The notes under the pieces are model-generated. The model saw only the letters and a program-made list of their open reading frames with translations. It was not told where the DNA came from and made no database searches. From Actinophytocola sp044466355 (GTDB lineage: Bacteria; Actinomycetota; Actinomycetes; Mycobacteriales; Pseudonocardiaceae), in assembly GCF_044466355.1 (NCBI RefSeq), contig NZ_JBITMQ010000004.1:310001-374000 (forward strand): 64,000 nt of DNA. Direction: 5' to 3'. The position numbers and the translations under genes were made by a program. Positions 24,702-33,766 of the stretch are shown here, piece after piece; positions within the stretch are counted from its first letter, which is position 1, and the number at the start of each line of letters is the position of its first letter.

Positions 24702-24857
24702 CTAGCCAGCCCGGCAGGTGCCGGTGCGCTGCTTCGAGAGACACTCGTTGCACTTCTCTCCGCCGATGCCGGGGCCCGTGACGTAGTCACTGGTGGGCCA
24801 GTTCGAGCAGTTCGAGCAGAAATGCCAAGTGTCCGATCCCTTACGTTTACGTGCCAT
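24702..24857 (-). CDS. 51-residue zinc-ribbon-like small protein, mobile-element type
   Basis: ATG 24857 with GAGG nine bases upstream encodes a 51-residue protein beginning MARKRKGSDTWHFCSNCSNW, with C14-x2-C17 and, after a linker, C36-x2-C39 (EKCNECLSKQ) plus a final C48. The two CxxC knuckles imply a metal-binding ribbon. Short proteins of this appearance occur in actinomycete integrated plasmids and islands; this is from memory, not a search. It lies between duplicated tRNA-Pro flanks. The gene is too short to be found by ordinary length cut-offs. Confidence 0.6.
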   Translation of the reverse strand: MARKRKGSDTWHFCSNCSNWPTSDYVTGPGIGGEKCNECLSKQRTGTCRAG

Positions 24858-25214
24858 CGTTGCATACCTCGGTCAGTCCGATGAAACCCCGATTGATTCG
24901 GGTGCACGTGTCATCGACGGGTCTGGGGATGTTGTTACGGCCCTACTGGCGTTGTTAGGTCAAATGACCATTATCTGTCCAGATTTGTCGGGCGGCATAT
25001 TGCGAGGCAATGCCAGTGGTGGAGAATTGTGGCGGCATCTTGTTTCATCTGGGAAGGCGACGATCCACAGAAGGTCTATCGGTTCGCGCTGTACTTTCGT
25101 GCCTCGCCGACGCCGCACGTCGCGAGGCCGGGGACCTGGATAGCGCCGGTTTGCGGGGAGCGCCGCGTGAGATTGTGGGTGACGTAGTCAGGCAGTTTGT
25201 CAGGCAGAGACGAA
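24858..25214. other. Low-GC segment without a convincing gene
   Basis: About 350 bp with clearly lower GC than the rest of the window (for example 24930-25060). Several short frames exist on the plus strand, including one containing GDDPQKVYRFALYFRASP and stopping before 25200, but none has a convincing start. Read as residue of an integrated element next to tRNA-Pro. Confidence 0.4.
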
Positions 25215-25249
25215 TCAGGCCCTGTCCACAATGCACGGACAGGGCCTGA
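25215..25249 (-). terminator. Terminator hairpin of the tRNA-Pro gene
   Basis: TCAGGCCCTGTCC (25215-25227) is perfectly complementary to GGACAGGGCCTGA (25237-25249) with a 9-base loop, 7 bases downstream of the tRNA 3' end. Confidence 0.8.
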
Positions 25250-25255
25250 CCACCG

Positions 25256-25329
<74 letters not shown>

Positions 25330-25346
25330 GTGGTACGGGAGCAAGT

Positions 25347-26312
25347 CTAGCCGACGTCCGCACCGGCCCCGAAGCGGGCACTGTCCGCGGCTCCGTCCCG
25401 CCCAGAACCGCTGGTAGGACGGGGTACGAGGGTCAGAAGAGAGGCCTCCGGCGGGCACGCGAACCGCACCGGGGCATAGGGCGACGTGCCCAGTCCGGCG
25501 GACACGTGGAGCCACGTGTGGGCCCCCCAGCGCGACGCGCCGCGTGCCCGTGTCCGGTCCAGTTGGCAGTTGGTCACGATGGCCCCGTACCCGGGCACGC
25601 GGAGCTGCCCGCCGTGGGTGTGACCAGCCATGACCAGGTCGTAACCGTCGTCGGCGAAGGAGTCCAGCACCCTCGGTTCCGGCGAGTGCGTGACGCCGAG
25701 CCGGAGCGTGGCCGTGCGGTCGGGTTTGCCTGCGATGTCCGAGTACCGGTCGCGGCGGAGGTGCGGGTCGTCCACCCCGGCCACGGCGATGGTCTGTCCG
25801 TCCACGGTCAGGAGCCGGCGGACGTGTGTCAGGTCGTGCCACCCGCGTTCGACCAGGGCCGCGCGCAGGTCCCGCCACGGCAGAGGAATCCCGTGGATGC
25901 GCTTCTTGGACTTGGTCAGGTACCGCACGGGGTTCTTGGGGCGCGGCGCGTAGTAGTCGTTGCTGCCGAACACGAACACGCCGGGCACGTCGAGCAGCGG
26001 CCCGAGCGCGCGGAGCACGCCGGGCACGGCGTTCTGGTGGGCGAGGTTGTCGCCGGTGTTGACGACCAGGTCCGGCGCCAGCTCGGCGAGCGCGGCGACC
26101 CAACGCTGCTTGGACGTCTGGTTCGGCGTCATGTGCAGGTCGGAGATGTGCAGGACCTTGAGCGGTCGCGCGCCTTCGGCGAGTACCGGCAGCGTCACCT
26201 GCCGGAGCGTCCAGCGCCTGCGTTCGATGCCGGCGGCGTAGGCCAGGGTCGCGGTGCCGACCGCGGTCGCGCCCAGCGCCGCCCGGCCGATGTTGCGCAC
26301 GAAGTTACCCAC
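25347..26312 (-). CDS. Membrane-anchored metallophosphoesterase (Rv3683-like)
   Basis: 321 residues. An N-terminal hydrophobic stretch (AALGATAVGTATLAYAAG) anchors the protein; then the calcineurin-like motifs HISDLHM, VVNTGDNL, GSNDYY (variant of GNHD) and AGHTHGGQLRVPG. Family members hydrolyse phosphomonoesters or phosphodiesters including lipid substrates. In M. tuberculosis the orthologue sits next to ponA2, as here with yqeY between. The GNHD histidine is replaced (GSND), a substitution typical of this subfamily. Confidence 0.87.
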   Translation of the reverse strand: MGNFVRNIGRAALGATAVGTATLAYAAGIERRRWTLRQVTLPVLAEGARPLKVLHISDLHMTPNQTSKQRWVAALAELAPDLVVNTGDNLAHQNAVPGVLRALGPLLDVPGVFVFGSNDYYAPRPKNPVRYLTKSKKRIHGIPLPWRDLRAALVERGWHDLTHVRRLLTVDGQTIAVAGVDDPHLRRDRYSDIAGKPDRTATLRLGVTHSPEPRVLDSFADDGYDLVMAGHTHGGQLRVPGYGAIVTNCQLDRTRARGASRWGAHTWLHVSAGLGTSPYAPVRFACPPEASLLTLVPRPTSGSGRDGAADSARFGAGADVG

Positions 26313-26390
26313 CCCCCGAGACTAGATGGGTCCACCGGCCCGCCGGAAACCGCCGTGAAGGGGAACTTGCTGACCAGTAGTGTTCGCGTC

Positions 26391-26861
26391 ATGGCTGACC
26401 TCAAGGCACGGCTGCGCGACGATCTGGCCGCGGCCATCAAGTCCCGGGAGACCACCCGCATGGCGGCGTTGCGCATGGCGCTGGCGTCGATCACCACGGA
26501 GGAGGTGGCCGGGGACGAGGCCCGCGAGCTGTCCGACGCCGAGGTGCGGAAGGTGCTGACCCGCGAGGTGAAGAAGCGCCGCGAGGCCGCCGAGGCGTTC
26601 GAGGGCGCGGGCCGCGCGGAGCAGGCGCAGGCCGAGCGCGACGAGGCCGCCGTGCTCACCGACTACCTGCCGAAGCAGTTGGCCGACGACGAGCTGTCCG
26701 CGCTGGTCGCGGAGGCCGTCGCCGAGGTGACCGAGCAGCTGGGCGAGGCGCCGGGGCAGCGGCAGATGGGCCAGGTCATGAAGGCCGCCAACGCGAAGGT
26801 GGCCGGGCGCGCGGAGGGTGGCCGGGTCGCGGCCGCCGTGAAGGCGCGCCTGCAGAGCTGA
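26391..26861 (+). CDS. GatB/YqeY-domain protein
   Basis: 156 residues, highly charged, helical. DLAAAIKSRETTRMAALRMAL at the N-terminus and the C-terminal GQVMKAANAKVAGRAEGGRV are the YqeY signature, homologous to the tail domain of GatB that binds tRNA. Free-standing YqeY has no settled function. It converges with ponA2 and a 16-bp stem terminator separates them. Confidence 0.85.
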   Translation: MADLKARLRDDLAAAIKSRETTRMAALRMALASITTEEVAGDEARELSDAEVRKVLTREVKKRREAAEAFEGAGRAEQAQAERDEAAVLTDYLPKQLADDELSALVAEAVAEVTEQLGEAPGQRQMGQVMKAANAKVAGRAEGGRVAAAVKARLQS

Positions 26862-26868
26862 GAGGACA

Positions 26869-26905
26869 CGGAAGCCGGGGCTCGGCGAACGAGCCCCGGC
26901 TTCCG
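26869..26905. terminator. Bidirectional terminator between yqeY and ponA2
   Basis: CGGAAGCCGGGGCTCG (26869-26884) pairs perfectly over 16 bp with 26890-26905 around a 5-base loop GCGAA, between convergent stop codons. Confidence 0.85.
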
Positions 26906-26909
26906 CATG

Positions 26910-29477
26910 TCAGCCGCCTCCTGGACCGGGGCCGGGGTTGCCGCCGCCCCCGCCGCCGCCTCCGCCACCACCGCCGCCGCCTCTGCTGGGTGGTGTCGAC
27001 GGGGGGCTGGGCGGTGTGCTGGAGCCGCTGCTGGGCGGGGTCGACTCCTGGGTTTGTGCCGGTGGGACGTAACCGGTGCTCACGTAGATCGTGACGGTCT
27101 CGCCGGGCAGTGCGGAGCCGCGCGGGCTCTGGTTGACGACCGTGCCCTTCGGGTCGGCGCGGTTGGTCTGGATGACCCGCACCTTGTAGCCCGCGTTCTG
27201 CAGGGTCGAGATGGCGTCGGCCTCGCTGTCGCCGACGACGTCCGGCACGTTGGTGCCCGGGCCGCCTTCCATGTACCGCTTGGTGCCCGGCGGCAGGGGC
27301 GCCGCGGGGGCCGAGCCGAGGATCTGGCCCATCGCGTCGAACCACGTCCGGGCCGGGGCGCGGCCACCGAAGATCGACCCGTCGCCGCACAGGAACGGTG
27401 GCTTGCCGGGCACCGTCGAGTCGCAGATCGGGCGGGGGCGGGGGCCGTCGTTGAACACCATGGTCGACGCCGCCAGTTGCGGGGTGGCGCCGACGAACGC
27501 CGCCGACTTGTAGGCCTGCGTGGTGCCGGTCTTGCCGATCATCGGGCGCTTCCAGTTGAACTGGCGCGCCGCGGTCGCCGAGGTGCCGCCGCCGGTGTCG
27601 TCCTTGCTCATGCCCTGCGCGAGCGAACGGGCGAGGCCCGGGGCGACGGCCTGCTCGCACGGCTCCTGGTACTCGGCGACGTTGAGCTTCCTGCCGTGGC
27701 GGTCCCGCACCTCCAGCAGTGGCGTCGGCGGGCACCACATGCCGTCACTCATGATCGTCGCGGCCACGTTCGCCATCTCCAGCGTGCTGACCGGCGCGGG
27801 GCTGAGCGTGAACGACGCGTTGCCCGGGTTGCCCGGCTTGCTGCCGAAGAACTGCGACTGGGTCTGGTTGACGTTCGAGTTCTTCGACGACGGGTCCGGG
27901 GTCCGGCCGGTCATGTTGGTGGCCATGGTCTCGCGCAGACCGAGCCTGCTCGCCATGTCGACGACCGGGTCCGTGCTCCCCAGCCGCTCCTCGAGGATGA
28001 CGAACCCGGTGTTCGGCGAGGTCGCGAGTGCCTGCTGCAGGGTCATCTTCGACGGGTACTTGTCGTTGAAGTTCGACAGGCAGTACCACCGGGTGTTCGG
28101 TTTACCGGTGCTCGGGCACCGCTCGGCACCACCGAAGAACTTCCTCGAGGTGTAGGAGGTCGGCGTGTCGATGACGTCGTTGACGCCGCCGCCCTTCTCC
28201 AGGAAGGCGGCCGCGGTGAAGATCTTGTACGTCGACCCGGCGCCGAACTTGTTCATCACGCCGTACGGGTAGGGGATCGTGGTCTGGCTCTTGTCGCCGT
28301 TGAGGCCGTAGTCGCGGTTGGCGACGAGCGCGACCACCTGGTGCTGCTTCTTGCCGGGGCGCACGATCGCCATCGTGTTCGCGATGCCGGGGACGTTCTT
28401 CGGCACCTGCCGCTCGACCGCGGCCTTGGCGATCTTCGTGGCCCGCGCGTCGAACGTGGTCCTGATCTTGTAACCGCCGGAGTACAGCTGGTCCTCGGAG
28501 AACATCCCGATCTTCATCAGGTAGTCCTCGACGTACTGGCAGAAGAAGCCGTACTGCGGGCCCGCGCCGACGCAGTTGGCGGCCGGCTTGTTCGGGCCCT
28601 TCGGGAGGACGCCGAGCGGCTCCTTCTTCGCCTTCTCCGCGTCCTCCTCGGACAACCGGTTCGTCTCGACCATCGTGTCGATCACCCGGTTGCGGCGCTT
28701 GAGCGTCTCCTCCGGCCGCCGCCACGGGTTGTACAGGCTCGGGTTGTTGACCATGCCCGCCAGCAGCGCGGACTGGGTGACGGTCAGCTTGTCCGCGGTC
28801 GTGTTGAAGTAGGCGCGCGCGGCCGCCCCGACGCCGAACACCCGGTCGGTGAACTCGACGACGTTGAGGTAGCCGGTGAGGATGTCCTCCTTGGACATCT
28901 TCTGCTCGAGCTGGATCGCGAGCCGCGCCTCACGCAGCTTGCGGCTGATGCTCTGCTCCTGGGCGCGCTGCCGCCCGATCTCGTTCTCCGGGTCCGGCTC
29001 GACCCCGGCCTGGTCCCGATAGACCACGTTGATCAGGTAGTTCTTGACGTACTGCTGGGTGAGCGTGGACGCGCCCTGCGTGTCGGAGGAGGACGAGTTG
29101 CTGATCGCGGCGCGGATGGTGCCCTTCCAGTCCACGCCGTGGTGCTCGTAGAACCGGCGGTCCTCGATCGAGATCACCGCCGCCTTCATCGTCGGCGAGA
29201 TCTGGTCGGACGTCATCGGCAGCCGGAACTGGTCGTACAGGAGCGCGATGATGTTGCCCTTGGAGTCCTGGATCTCCGTGACCAGGGGCGGGTCGGTCCT
29301 GACGAGGTCCGCGGACACGGCGTCGATCGTGTCGCTCGCGCGGTTGGACGCCACCCCGAGCGCCCCGACGATGGGAAACAGCATCCCGGCCATCAGGACA
29401 CCGGCCAACAGGCAGAGGCCGAACATCTTCAGCAGACCGTCTCCGACTCGCACGGAGGTCAGAGTACGCGGGATCAC
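26910..29477 (-). CDS. ponA2: Bifunctional penicillin-binding protein with PASTA domain (PonA2-like)
   Basis: About 855 residues. One N-terminal membrane helix (GLLKMFGLCLLAGVLMAGML), a GT51 transglycosylase domain (IEDRRFYEHHGVDW, GASTLTQQYVKN), a transpeptidase domain with SxxK in GAGSTYKIF and KTG in IGKTGTTQ, then one PASTA domain (NVPDVVGDSEADAISTLQNAG) and a tail of proline, threonine and a long glycine run. It polymerises and crosslinks peptidoglycan outside the membrane. GTG 29477 chosen; a frame to 29531 adds basic residues. Divergent neighbour is whiB4, exactly as in mycobacteria. Confidence 0.93.
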   Translation of the reverse strand: MIPRTLTSVRVGDGLLKMFGLCLLAGVLMAGMLFPIVGALGVASNRASDTIDAVSADLVRTDPPLVTEIQDSKGNIIALLYDQFRLPMTSDQISPTMKAAVISIEDRRFYEHHGVDWKGTIRAAISNSSSSDTQGASTLTQQYVKNYLINVVYRDQAGVEPDPENEIGRQRAQEQSISRKLREARLAIQLEQKMSKEDILTGYLNVVEFTDRVFGVGAAARAYFNTTADKLTVTQSALLAGMVNNPSLYNPWRRPEETLKRRNRVIDTMVETNRLSEEDAEKAKKEPLGVLPKGPNKPAANCVGAGPQYGFFCQYVEDYLMKIGMFSEDQLYSGGYKIRTTFDARATKIAKAAVERQVPKNVPGIANTMAIVRPGKKQHQVVALVANRDYGLNGDKSQTTIPYPYGVMNKFGAGSTYKIFTAAAFLEKGGGVNDVIDTPTSYTSRKFFGGAERCPSTGKPNTRWYCLSNFNDKYPSKMTLQQALATSPNTGFVILEERLGSTDPVVDMASRLGLRETMATNMTGRTPDPSSKNSNVNQTQSQFFGSKPGNPGNASFTLSPAPVSTLEMANVAATIMSDGMWCPPTPLLEVRDRHGRKLNVAEYQEPCEQAVAPGLARSLAQGMSKDDTGGGTSATAARQFNWKRPMIGKTGTTQAYKSAAFVGATPQLAASTMVFNDGPRPRPICDSTVPGKPPFLCGDGSIFGGRAPARTWFDAMGQILGSAPAAPLPPGTKRYMEGGPGTNVPDVVGDSEADAISTLQNAGYKVRVIQTNRADPKGTVVNQSPRGSALPGETVTIYVSTGYVPPAQTQESTPPSSGSSTPPSPPSTPPSRGGGGGGGGGGGGGGNPGPGPGGG

Positions 29478-29691
29478 ACTGAGCGCCCGATTGGCCGACG
29501 GAGTTATTGACTTTCTGTAACGCCTGTGCACCCGGACGTTCTCGTGGGAACCGGCGGGCCCTAGAGTCCGTCAACGTCTCAAACGACATGAGCCGGGCAG
29601 GGCGACCACACGGGTGGCCGGCCGCTGGCGACTCCGGGGCCTAAGGGGGGACCCGGGGGGAGAAGGTCGAGACGAGGTAGGGGCGGGGGTT

Positions 29692-30000
29692 ATGCAGCAG
29701 ATGGAAAAGGCGGACTGGCGAGTCAACGCGTCATGCCGCGACGAGGACCCCGACGGGCTGTTCGTCCGGGGCAAGGAGCAGCGCAAGGCCAAGCTGGTGT
29801 GCATCGCGTGCCCGGTGCGCACGGAATGCCTCGCGGAAGCGCTGGACGGCCGCATCGAGTTCGGTGTGTGGGGCGGGATGACCGAGCGTGAGCGACGGGC
29901 TCTGCTCCGTCGCCGCCCGGACGTCACGTCCTGGCACGAGCTGTTGACGGCGGCCAAGCGCCAGCACTCCGACGAGGACGAGGACGTCCGCGTCGGCTAG
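29692..30000 (+). CDS. whiB4: WhiB4-type iron-sulfur regulator
   Basis: 102 residues. Four cluster-binding cysteines C15, C37, C40, C46 (C-x21-C-x2-C-x5-C, in NASCRDEDPD and LVCIACPVRTEC), the GVWGG turn and a basic C-terminal RERRALLRRR. WhiB4 in mycobacteria senses oxygen/redox state and represses oxidative-stress genes including ponA2-linked functions. Divergent from ponA2 and convergent with the Get3-like pair: the mycobacterial order Rv3682-Rv3681c-Rv3680. ATG 29692 chosen; a second in-frame ATG lies at 29701. Confidence 0.93.
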   Translation: MQQMEKADWRVNASCRDEDPDGLFVRGKEQRKAKLVCIACPVRTECLAEALDGRIEFGVWGGMTERERRALLRRRPDVTSWHELLTAAKRQHSDEDEDVRVG

Positions 30001-30006
30001 GCCAGG

Positions 30007-31131
30007 TCACTGCCGGCCAAGTCGTTCGCCGATCGTGCGCAGGCCCGTGAGGTCGTGCACGTCCGACGGCATGGCCGGCACACTGACCGCCGGCACGTTC
30101 GGGTGCGCCTTCGTGAACCTGGCCAGCAACCTGCGTTCGCGTGTCCGCACGGCGACCCGGTCCGCGTGGAGGCGCAGCACGGCCGCCGCGAGCGGGGACG
30201 CACCCCGGGACTCCAGCCCGTCGGCCGCCGCGATCGCCTTCGCCGCGGGCAGCCCGGCCAGCACCGGGTGCGTCCGGTTGATCACCAGACCGGCGAGTGG
30301 CATCGACTCGGACGCCAGCCGCTCGACGAAGTAGCTCGCCTCGCGCAGCGCGTCCGGCTCCGGCGCGGCCACCACCACGAACGACGTGCCGGACGAGCGG
30401 AGCAGCTCGTAGGTCTTGCGTGCCCGCTGCTTGAAGCCGCCGAACATCGAGTCGAAGGCCTGCACGAACGCTGACGCGTCGGCCAGCAGCTGCCCGCCGA
30501 CGATCGTCGACACGGCCTTCGCGAACAACATCACGCCGGCGCCGACGACCTTGCGGATGCCCCAGCCGCCACCGCGGGCCGGGCCGGACAGCAGGCGGAT
30601 CATCCGGCCGTCCAGTGCGGTCGACATGCGCTGCGGCGCGTCGAGGAAGTCCAGCGCGGACCGGCTCGGCGGGGTGTCGACGACGATCAGGTCCCACCGG
30701 CCCTCACCCGCCAGCTGGCCGAGCTTCTCCATCGCCATGTACTCCTGCGTGCCGGAGAACGACGTGGAGATCGTCTTGTAGAAGGGGTTGGCGAGCACCT
30801 CCTGCGCCCGCTTCTCACCCGCGTGCGCCAGCACCATGTCGTCGAACGTGCGGCGCATGTCCAGCATCATCGCCGAGAGCTGGCCGTCCGGTTCGAAGCC
30901 GTCGACCTCGACCTCTTTCGGGGTGTTGCCCAGTTCGCGCAGCCCGAGCGCCTGCGCGAGGCGGCGCGCCGGGTCGATGGTCAGCACGACGGTCTTGCGG
31001 CCGCGTTCGGCGGCACGTACCGCGATGGCCGCGGCCGTGGTGGTCTTGCCGACGCCACCGGAGCCGCAGCACACGATGACGTGGATGTCGGGGTTGTCGA
31101 TCAGCTTGTCGACGTCGAGCGCGCCGGTCAT
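30007..31131 (-). CDS. Get3/ArsA-like ATPase, subunit lacking the signature lysine (Rv3680-like)
   Basis: 374 residues of the SIMIBI class. The P-loop is CCGSGGVGKTTTAA: the usual first (signature) lysine of deviant Walker A loops is serine. TIDPARRLAQALGL and VVDTPPSRSALDFLD are the switch regions. Its ATG overlaps the stop of the upstream ATPase gene (ATGA), giving an obligate pair. In M. tuberculosis the equivalent pair forms a Get3-like complex implicated in stress tolerance. No metal-binding cysteine pair typical of arsenite ATPases is evident, so arsenite transport is unlikely. Confidence 0.88.
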   Translation of the reverse strand: MTGALDVDKLIDNPDIHVIVCCGSGGVGKTTTAAAIAVRAAERGRKTVVLTIDPARRLAQALGLRELGNTPKEVEVDGFEPDGQLSAMMLDMRRTFDDMVLAHAGEKRAQEVLANPFYKTISTSFSGTQEYMAMEKLGQLAGEGRWDLIVVDTPPSRSALDFLDAPQRMSTALDGRMIRLLSGPARGGGWGIRKVVGAGVMLFAKAVSTIVGGQLLADASAFVQAFDSMFGGFKQRARKTYELLRSSGTSFVVVAAPEPDALREASYFVERLASESMPLAGLVINRTHPVLAGLPAAKAIAAADGLESRGASPLAAAVLRLHADRVAVRTRERRLLARFTKAHPNVPAVSVPAMPSDVHDLTGLRTIGERLGRQ

Positions 31132-32153
31132 CGCACCCCCTGCTCGACCATGGCCTCGGCCAGCTCGTACAGGGCCGCGGTGTCGACACCGTCGTTGCTG
31201 TCCGGCAGCTCCACCGCGGGCAGGTCCACCTCGGCGATCTGCTCGCGGGCGTTCTGCTCGGCCAGCACCCGGATCGCGTGCTCCACGGTCTCCTCGACGA
31301 GGCCGTCGAGGTCCTCCTCGGACAGGTCCAGCCCGGCGGACGCGAGCCCGTCGCGGACCCGGGAGGCGTCGACGCGGCCGCCCGCGGCGGGGGTCACGGA
31401 CCTCGCGGGCAGCCGCGGCGGCCGCACGCGGTTCAGGAACACCACACCGGGCCGCAGGTCGGCGCCGTCCAGCTCGGCGACCGCCTCGATCGTCTCGCGG
31501 ACCGGCATCTCCTCCAGGAGCGTCACCAGGTGCACGGCGGTGTCGCCGGAGTGCAGCAGCCGGACCACGCCGTCGCTCTGCCCCTTGATCGGGCCGACCT
31601 TCGCCAGCTCGGCCATGGCCTTGGTGACGTCGAGGAACTTGACGATCCGGCCGGTCGGCGGCGCGTCGAGCACCACCGCGTCGTAGACGTGGCGGCCGTT
31701 CTCGTCGGTACGGCCCACGGTCTCCTTGACCTTGCCGGTCAGCAGCACGTCCCGGAGGCCCGGCGCGAGGGTCGTGGCGAACTCGATCGCGCCCATCCTG
31801 CGCAGTGTCCGGCCCGCGAAGCCCAGGTTGTAGAACATCGCGAAGTACTCGAGGAGCGCCTCTTCGGCGTCCACGTGCAGCGCGCGGACCTCGCCGCCGC
31901 CCGGCGCGGACGCGATCCTGCGCTCCTCGTAGGGCAGCGGGTTCGTGTCGAAGAGCTGCGCGATGCCCTGGCGGCCCTCGACCTCGACCAGCAGCACCCG
32001 GCGCCCGCCGGTGGCCAGCGCGAGCGCCAGCGCGGCCGCCACGGTGGTCTTGCCGGTCCCGCCCTTGCCGGTGACCACGTGCAGCCGCGCCCGCGCGACC
32101 TGGTCGGTCCATCCGACGACGGGTGTGTTCACGTTTTCAGAGTAAGTGGACAC
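31128..32153 (-). CDS. Get3/ArsA-like ATPase, subunit with canonical deviant Walker A (Rv3679-like)
   Basis: 341 residues. VVTGKGGTGKTTVAAALAL carries both lysines of the deviant Walker A loop, so this is the likely catalytic partner for the gene downstream. VVLDAPPTGRIVKFLDV is the switch II region. Helical C-terminal region may bind a client or membrane target. GTG 32153 is used; no strong ribosome-binding site is present, compatible with a leaderless transcript. First gene of the two-gene operon. Confidence 0.87.
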   Translation of the reverse strand: MSTYSENVNTPVVGWTDQVARARLHVVTGKGGTGKTTVAAALALALATGGRRVLLVEVEGRQGIAQLFDTNPLPYEERRIASAPGGGEVRALHVDAEEALLEYFAMFYNLGFAGRTLRRMGAIEFATTLAPGLRDVLLTGKVKETVGRTDENGRHVYDAVVLDAPPTGRIVKFLDVTKAMAELAKVGPIKGQSDGVVRLLHSGDTAVHLVTLLEEMPVRETIEAVAELDGADLRPGVVFLNRVRPPRLPARSVTPAAGGRVDASRVRDGLASAGLDLSEEDLDGLVEETVEHAIRVLAEQNAREQIAEVDLPAVELPDSNDGVDTAALYELAEAMVEQGVR

Positions 32154-32178
32154 ACATGACGGGCGCTCACGAGTCGGG

Positions 32179-32430
32179 TCAACTAGCGAGCATCATCACG
32201 GTCACGGTGACGCCGAGCACGATCACCACACCCCACGCGATGCCCGCCGGGAGCACCAGCAGCACCAGCAGGGCCAGGATCACCAGGACCACGAACGAGA
32301 TCGCGCCGGCCACCGCGACGTCGGCGCCGGTCGCGCCCCTGCGCTCGCGCACCCGCGCCATCGTGAGCAGCATCAGGACGATCCCGGCGGTCGCCACCAG
32401 CGCGCCCGCGATCAGCCGCCAACCCTCCAC
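32179..32430 (-). CDS. Small two-helix membrane protein
   Basis: About 83 residues with two to three hydrophobic segments (LIAGALVATAGIVLMLLTM; ISFVVLVILALLVLLVL; WGVVIVLGVTVTVMML) and a basic linker RVRERRG. GTG at 32430 or 32439 are both possible. It lies just upstream of the ATPase pair on the same strand, so a membrane partner for that complex is conceivable but only by position. Family not recognised. Confidence 0.6.
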   Translation of the reverse strand: MEGWRLIAGALVATAGIVLMLLTMARVRERRGATGADVAVAGAISFVVLVILALLVLLVLPAGIAWGVVIVLGVTVTVMMLAS

Positions 32431-32470
32431 GCGCCACACCGTACCGGGATGGGCTATAGAGTCGCGGACC

Positions 32471-32626
32471 ATGACCAAGTGGGAGTACGCCACGGTGCCG
32501 CTGCTGATCCACGCGACCAAGCAGATCCTCGACCAGTGGGGCGAGGACGGCTGGGAGCTCGTCACCGTCCTGCCAGGGCCGACCGGTGAGCAGATGGTGG
32601 CCTACCTGAAGAGGCCGAAGGCATGA
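32471..32626 (+). CDS. DUF4177-type small protein (Rv3678A-like)
   Basis: 51 residues: MTKWEYATVPLLIHATKQIL then WGEDGWELVTVLPG, the W-E-Y ... DGWELV pattern of the DUF4177 fold. It has no known activity. Its stop overlaps the start of the RidA gene (ATGA), and the pair is conserved next to the Get3-like ATPases in mycobacteria. Confidence 0.85.
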   Translation: MTKWEYATVPLLIHATKQILDQWGEDGWELVTVLPGPTGEQMVAYLKRPKA

Positions 32627-33087
32627 CCTGGGCGGACCGGCTCAAGGAGCTGGGCATCGAGCTGCCCTCGGTACCGGCGCCCGCCGGTGCGTACGTGCCC
32701 GCGATCCGGTCCGGCAACCTCGTCTTCACCGCAGGCCAGGTGCCGTTCGTGGACGGGAAGATCGCCGCGACCGGCAAGGTCGGCCGCGAGGTCAGCCCCG
32801 AGGAGGCGAAGGCGCACGCCCGCACGTGCGCGCTGAACGCGCTCGCCGCCGTGCACGACCTGGTCGGCATCGACGCCGTCGTGCGCGTGGTGAAGGTTGT
32901 CGGGTTCGTGGCGTCCGCGGAGGGCTTCACCGGCCAGCCCGCGGTGATCAACGGCGCGTCGGAGCTGCTCGGCGAGGTCTTCGGGGACGCGGGCAGGCAC
33001 GCCCGCTCCGCGGTGGGGGTCGCCGAGCTGCCGCTCGGCGTGCCGGTCGAGGTCGAGTTGACGGTGGAGATCGGGGAGGGCGCATGA
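32623..33087 (+). CDS. RidA-family protein (Rv3678c-like)
   Basis: 154 residues. PAPAGAYVPAIRSGNLVFTAGQVPF is the N-terminal RidA strand, and the C-terminal HARSAVGVAELPLGVPVEVELTVEI carries the arginine (R in ARSAVG) that binds the substrate carboxylate in RidA proteins. Likely cleans up reactive imines. Four-base overlaps on both sides place it in one operon with DUF4177 and the unknown gene downstream. Confidence 0.87.
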   Translation: MTWADRLKELGIELPSVPAPAGAYVPAIRSGNLVFTAGQVPFVDGKIAATGKVGREVSPEEAKAHARTCALNALAAVHDLVGIDAVVRVVKVVGFVASAEGFTGQPAVINGASELLGEVFGDAGRHARSAVGVAELPLGVPVEVELTVEIGEGA

Positions 33088-33710
33088 CCGACGTGGACCG
33101 TGACGTGGACCGTGACGCGGCCTGTCACGAGCTGTTGCTCCGGCTGGCCGGACGGCTGCCCGACCGCCAGCTGTGGCGGCTGCGGGACTGGCTCGCGGGT
33201 GGCGCCGTCGACGCGCTCGCCCGCGCGCTGCCGCTGACTTTGCTCCGCGAACGGGTTGCGATCACAGCGCGTGAATCAATGCTGCTCAACGCCGCTCTGT
33301 TGGATGCCGGAGCCGACGCCGGACGGCTGCACGCGGTGCCCTGGGTAGACCAAATCGACGAAGTCGACTACACATTCACCTCGGAGTCGCCCGAACGGGT
33401 TAATGCGGGAGACTCCGAAGCGGTAGTGCTCGGGGCGGTCCTCCACGGACGTCGCGAGTTGGTCGACGTGCGTGGGAGCTGGCGACGACACCGATCCGGG
33501 GTGGGACCGGCCACCAGGATCGTGCTCGTCACGGCATCGACGGGCTGCGCTCGGTTGACCGGGGAGCTCCAGCGCGTGCTGCGTGCTCTGGGGACGCACG
33601 AACCGGGCGTCGAGGTCATGCCTGAGGGCATCGACCTCCCGCCCTACCACCGTGCGGCACTGGCGGCCTCCGAGCCGCTGCTGCCCGGGGTGATCGTGCA
33701 CCAGGGCTGA
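33084..33710 (+). CDS. Protein of unknown function, member A of a paralogous pair
   Basis: 208 residues, soluble, no signal. Residues 17-40 (LLLRLAGRLPDRQLWRLRDWLAGG), 55-64 (RERVAITARE) and 187-193 (PYHRAAL) align with the N-terminal domain of the next gene (27-50, 65-74, 201-207), so the two are ancient duplicates. The first 100 residues are helical; the second half alternates strands and helices (TRIVLVTAST ... LQRVLRAL). Start overlaps the RidA stop. It has no counterpart in the mycobacterial version of this locus as far as I know. Function not known. Confidence 0.75.
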   Translation: MTDVDRDVDRDAACHELLLRLAGRLPDRQLWRLRDWLAGGAVDALARALPLTLLRERVAITARESMLLNAALLDAGADAGRLHAVPWVDQIDEVDYTFTSESPERVNAGDSEAVVLGAVLHGRRELVDVRGSWRRHRSGVGPATRIVLVTASTGCARLTGELQRVLRALGTHEPGVEVMPEGIDLPPYHRAALAASEPLLPGVIVHQG

Positions 33711-33766
33711 CGGGCTCCCCAGCCCAAGGGCCGTCGATGCCGACCAGAGCTGGGAAGGAGCCGACC

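Noticed and set aside
30007..32153. Arsenite efflux ATPases (ArsA) as function
   Set aside because: No arsenite-binding cysteine set and no ars genes nearby; synteny points to the Get3-like pair of mycobacteria.
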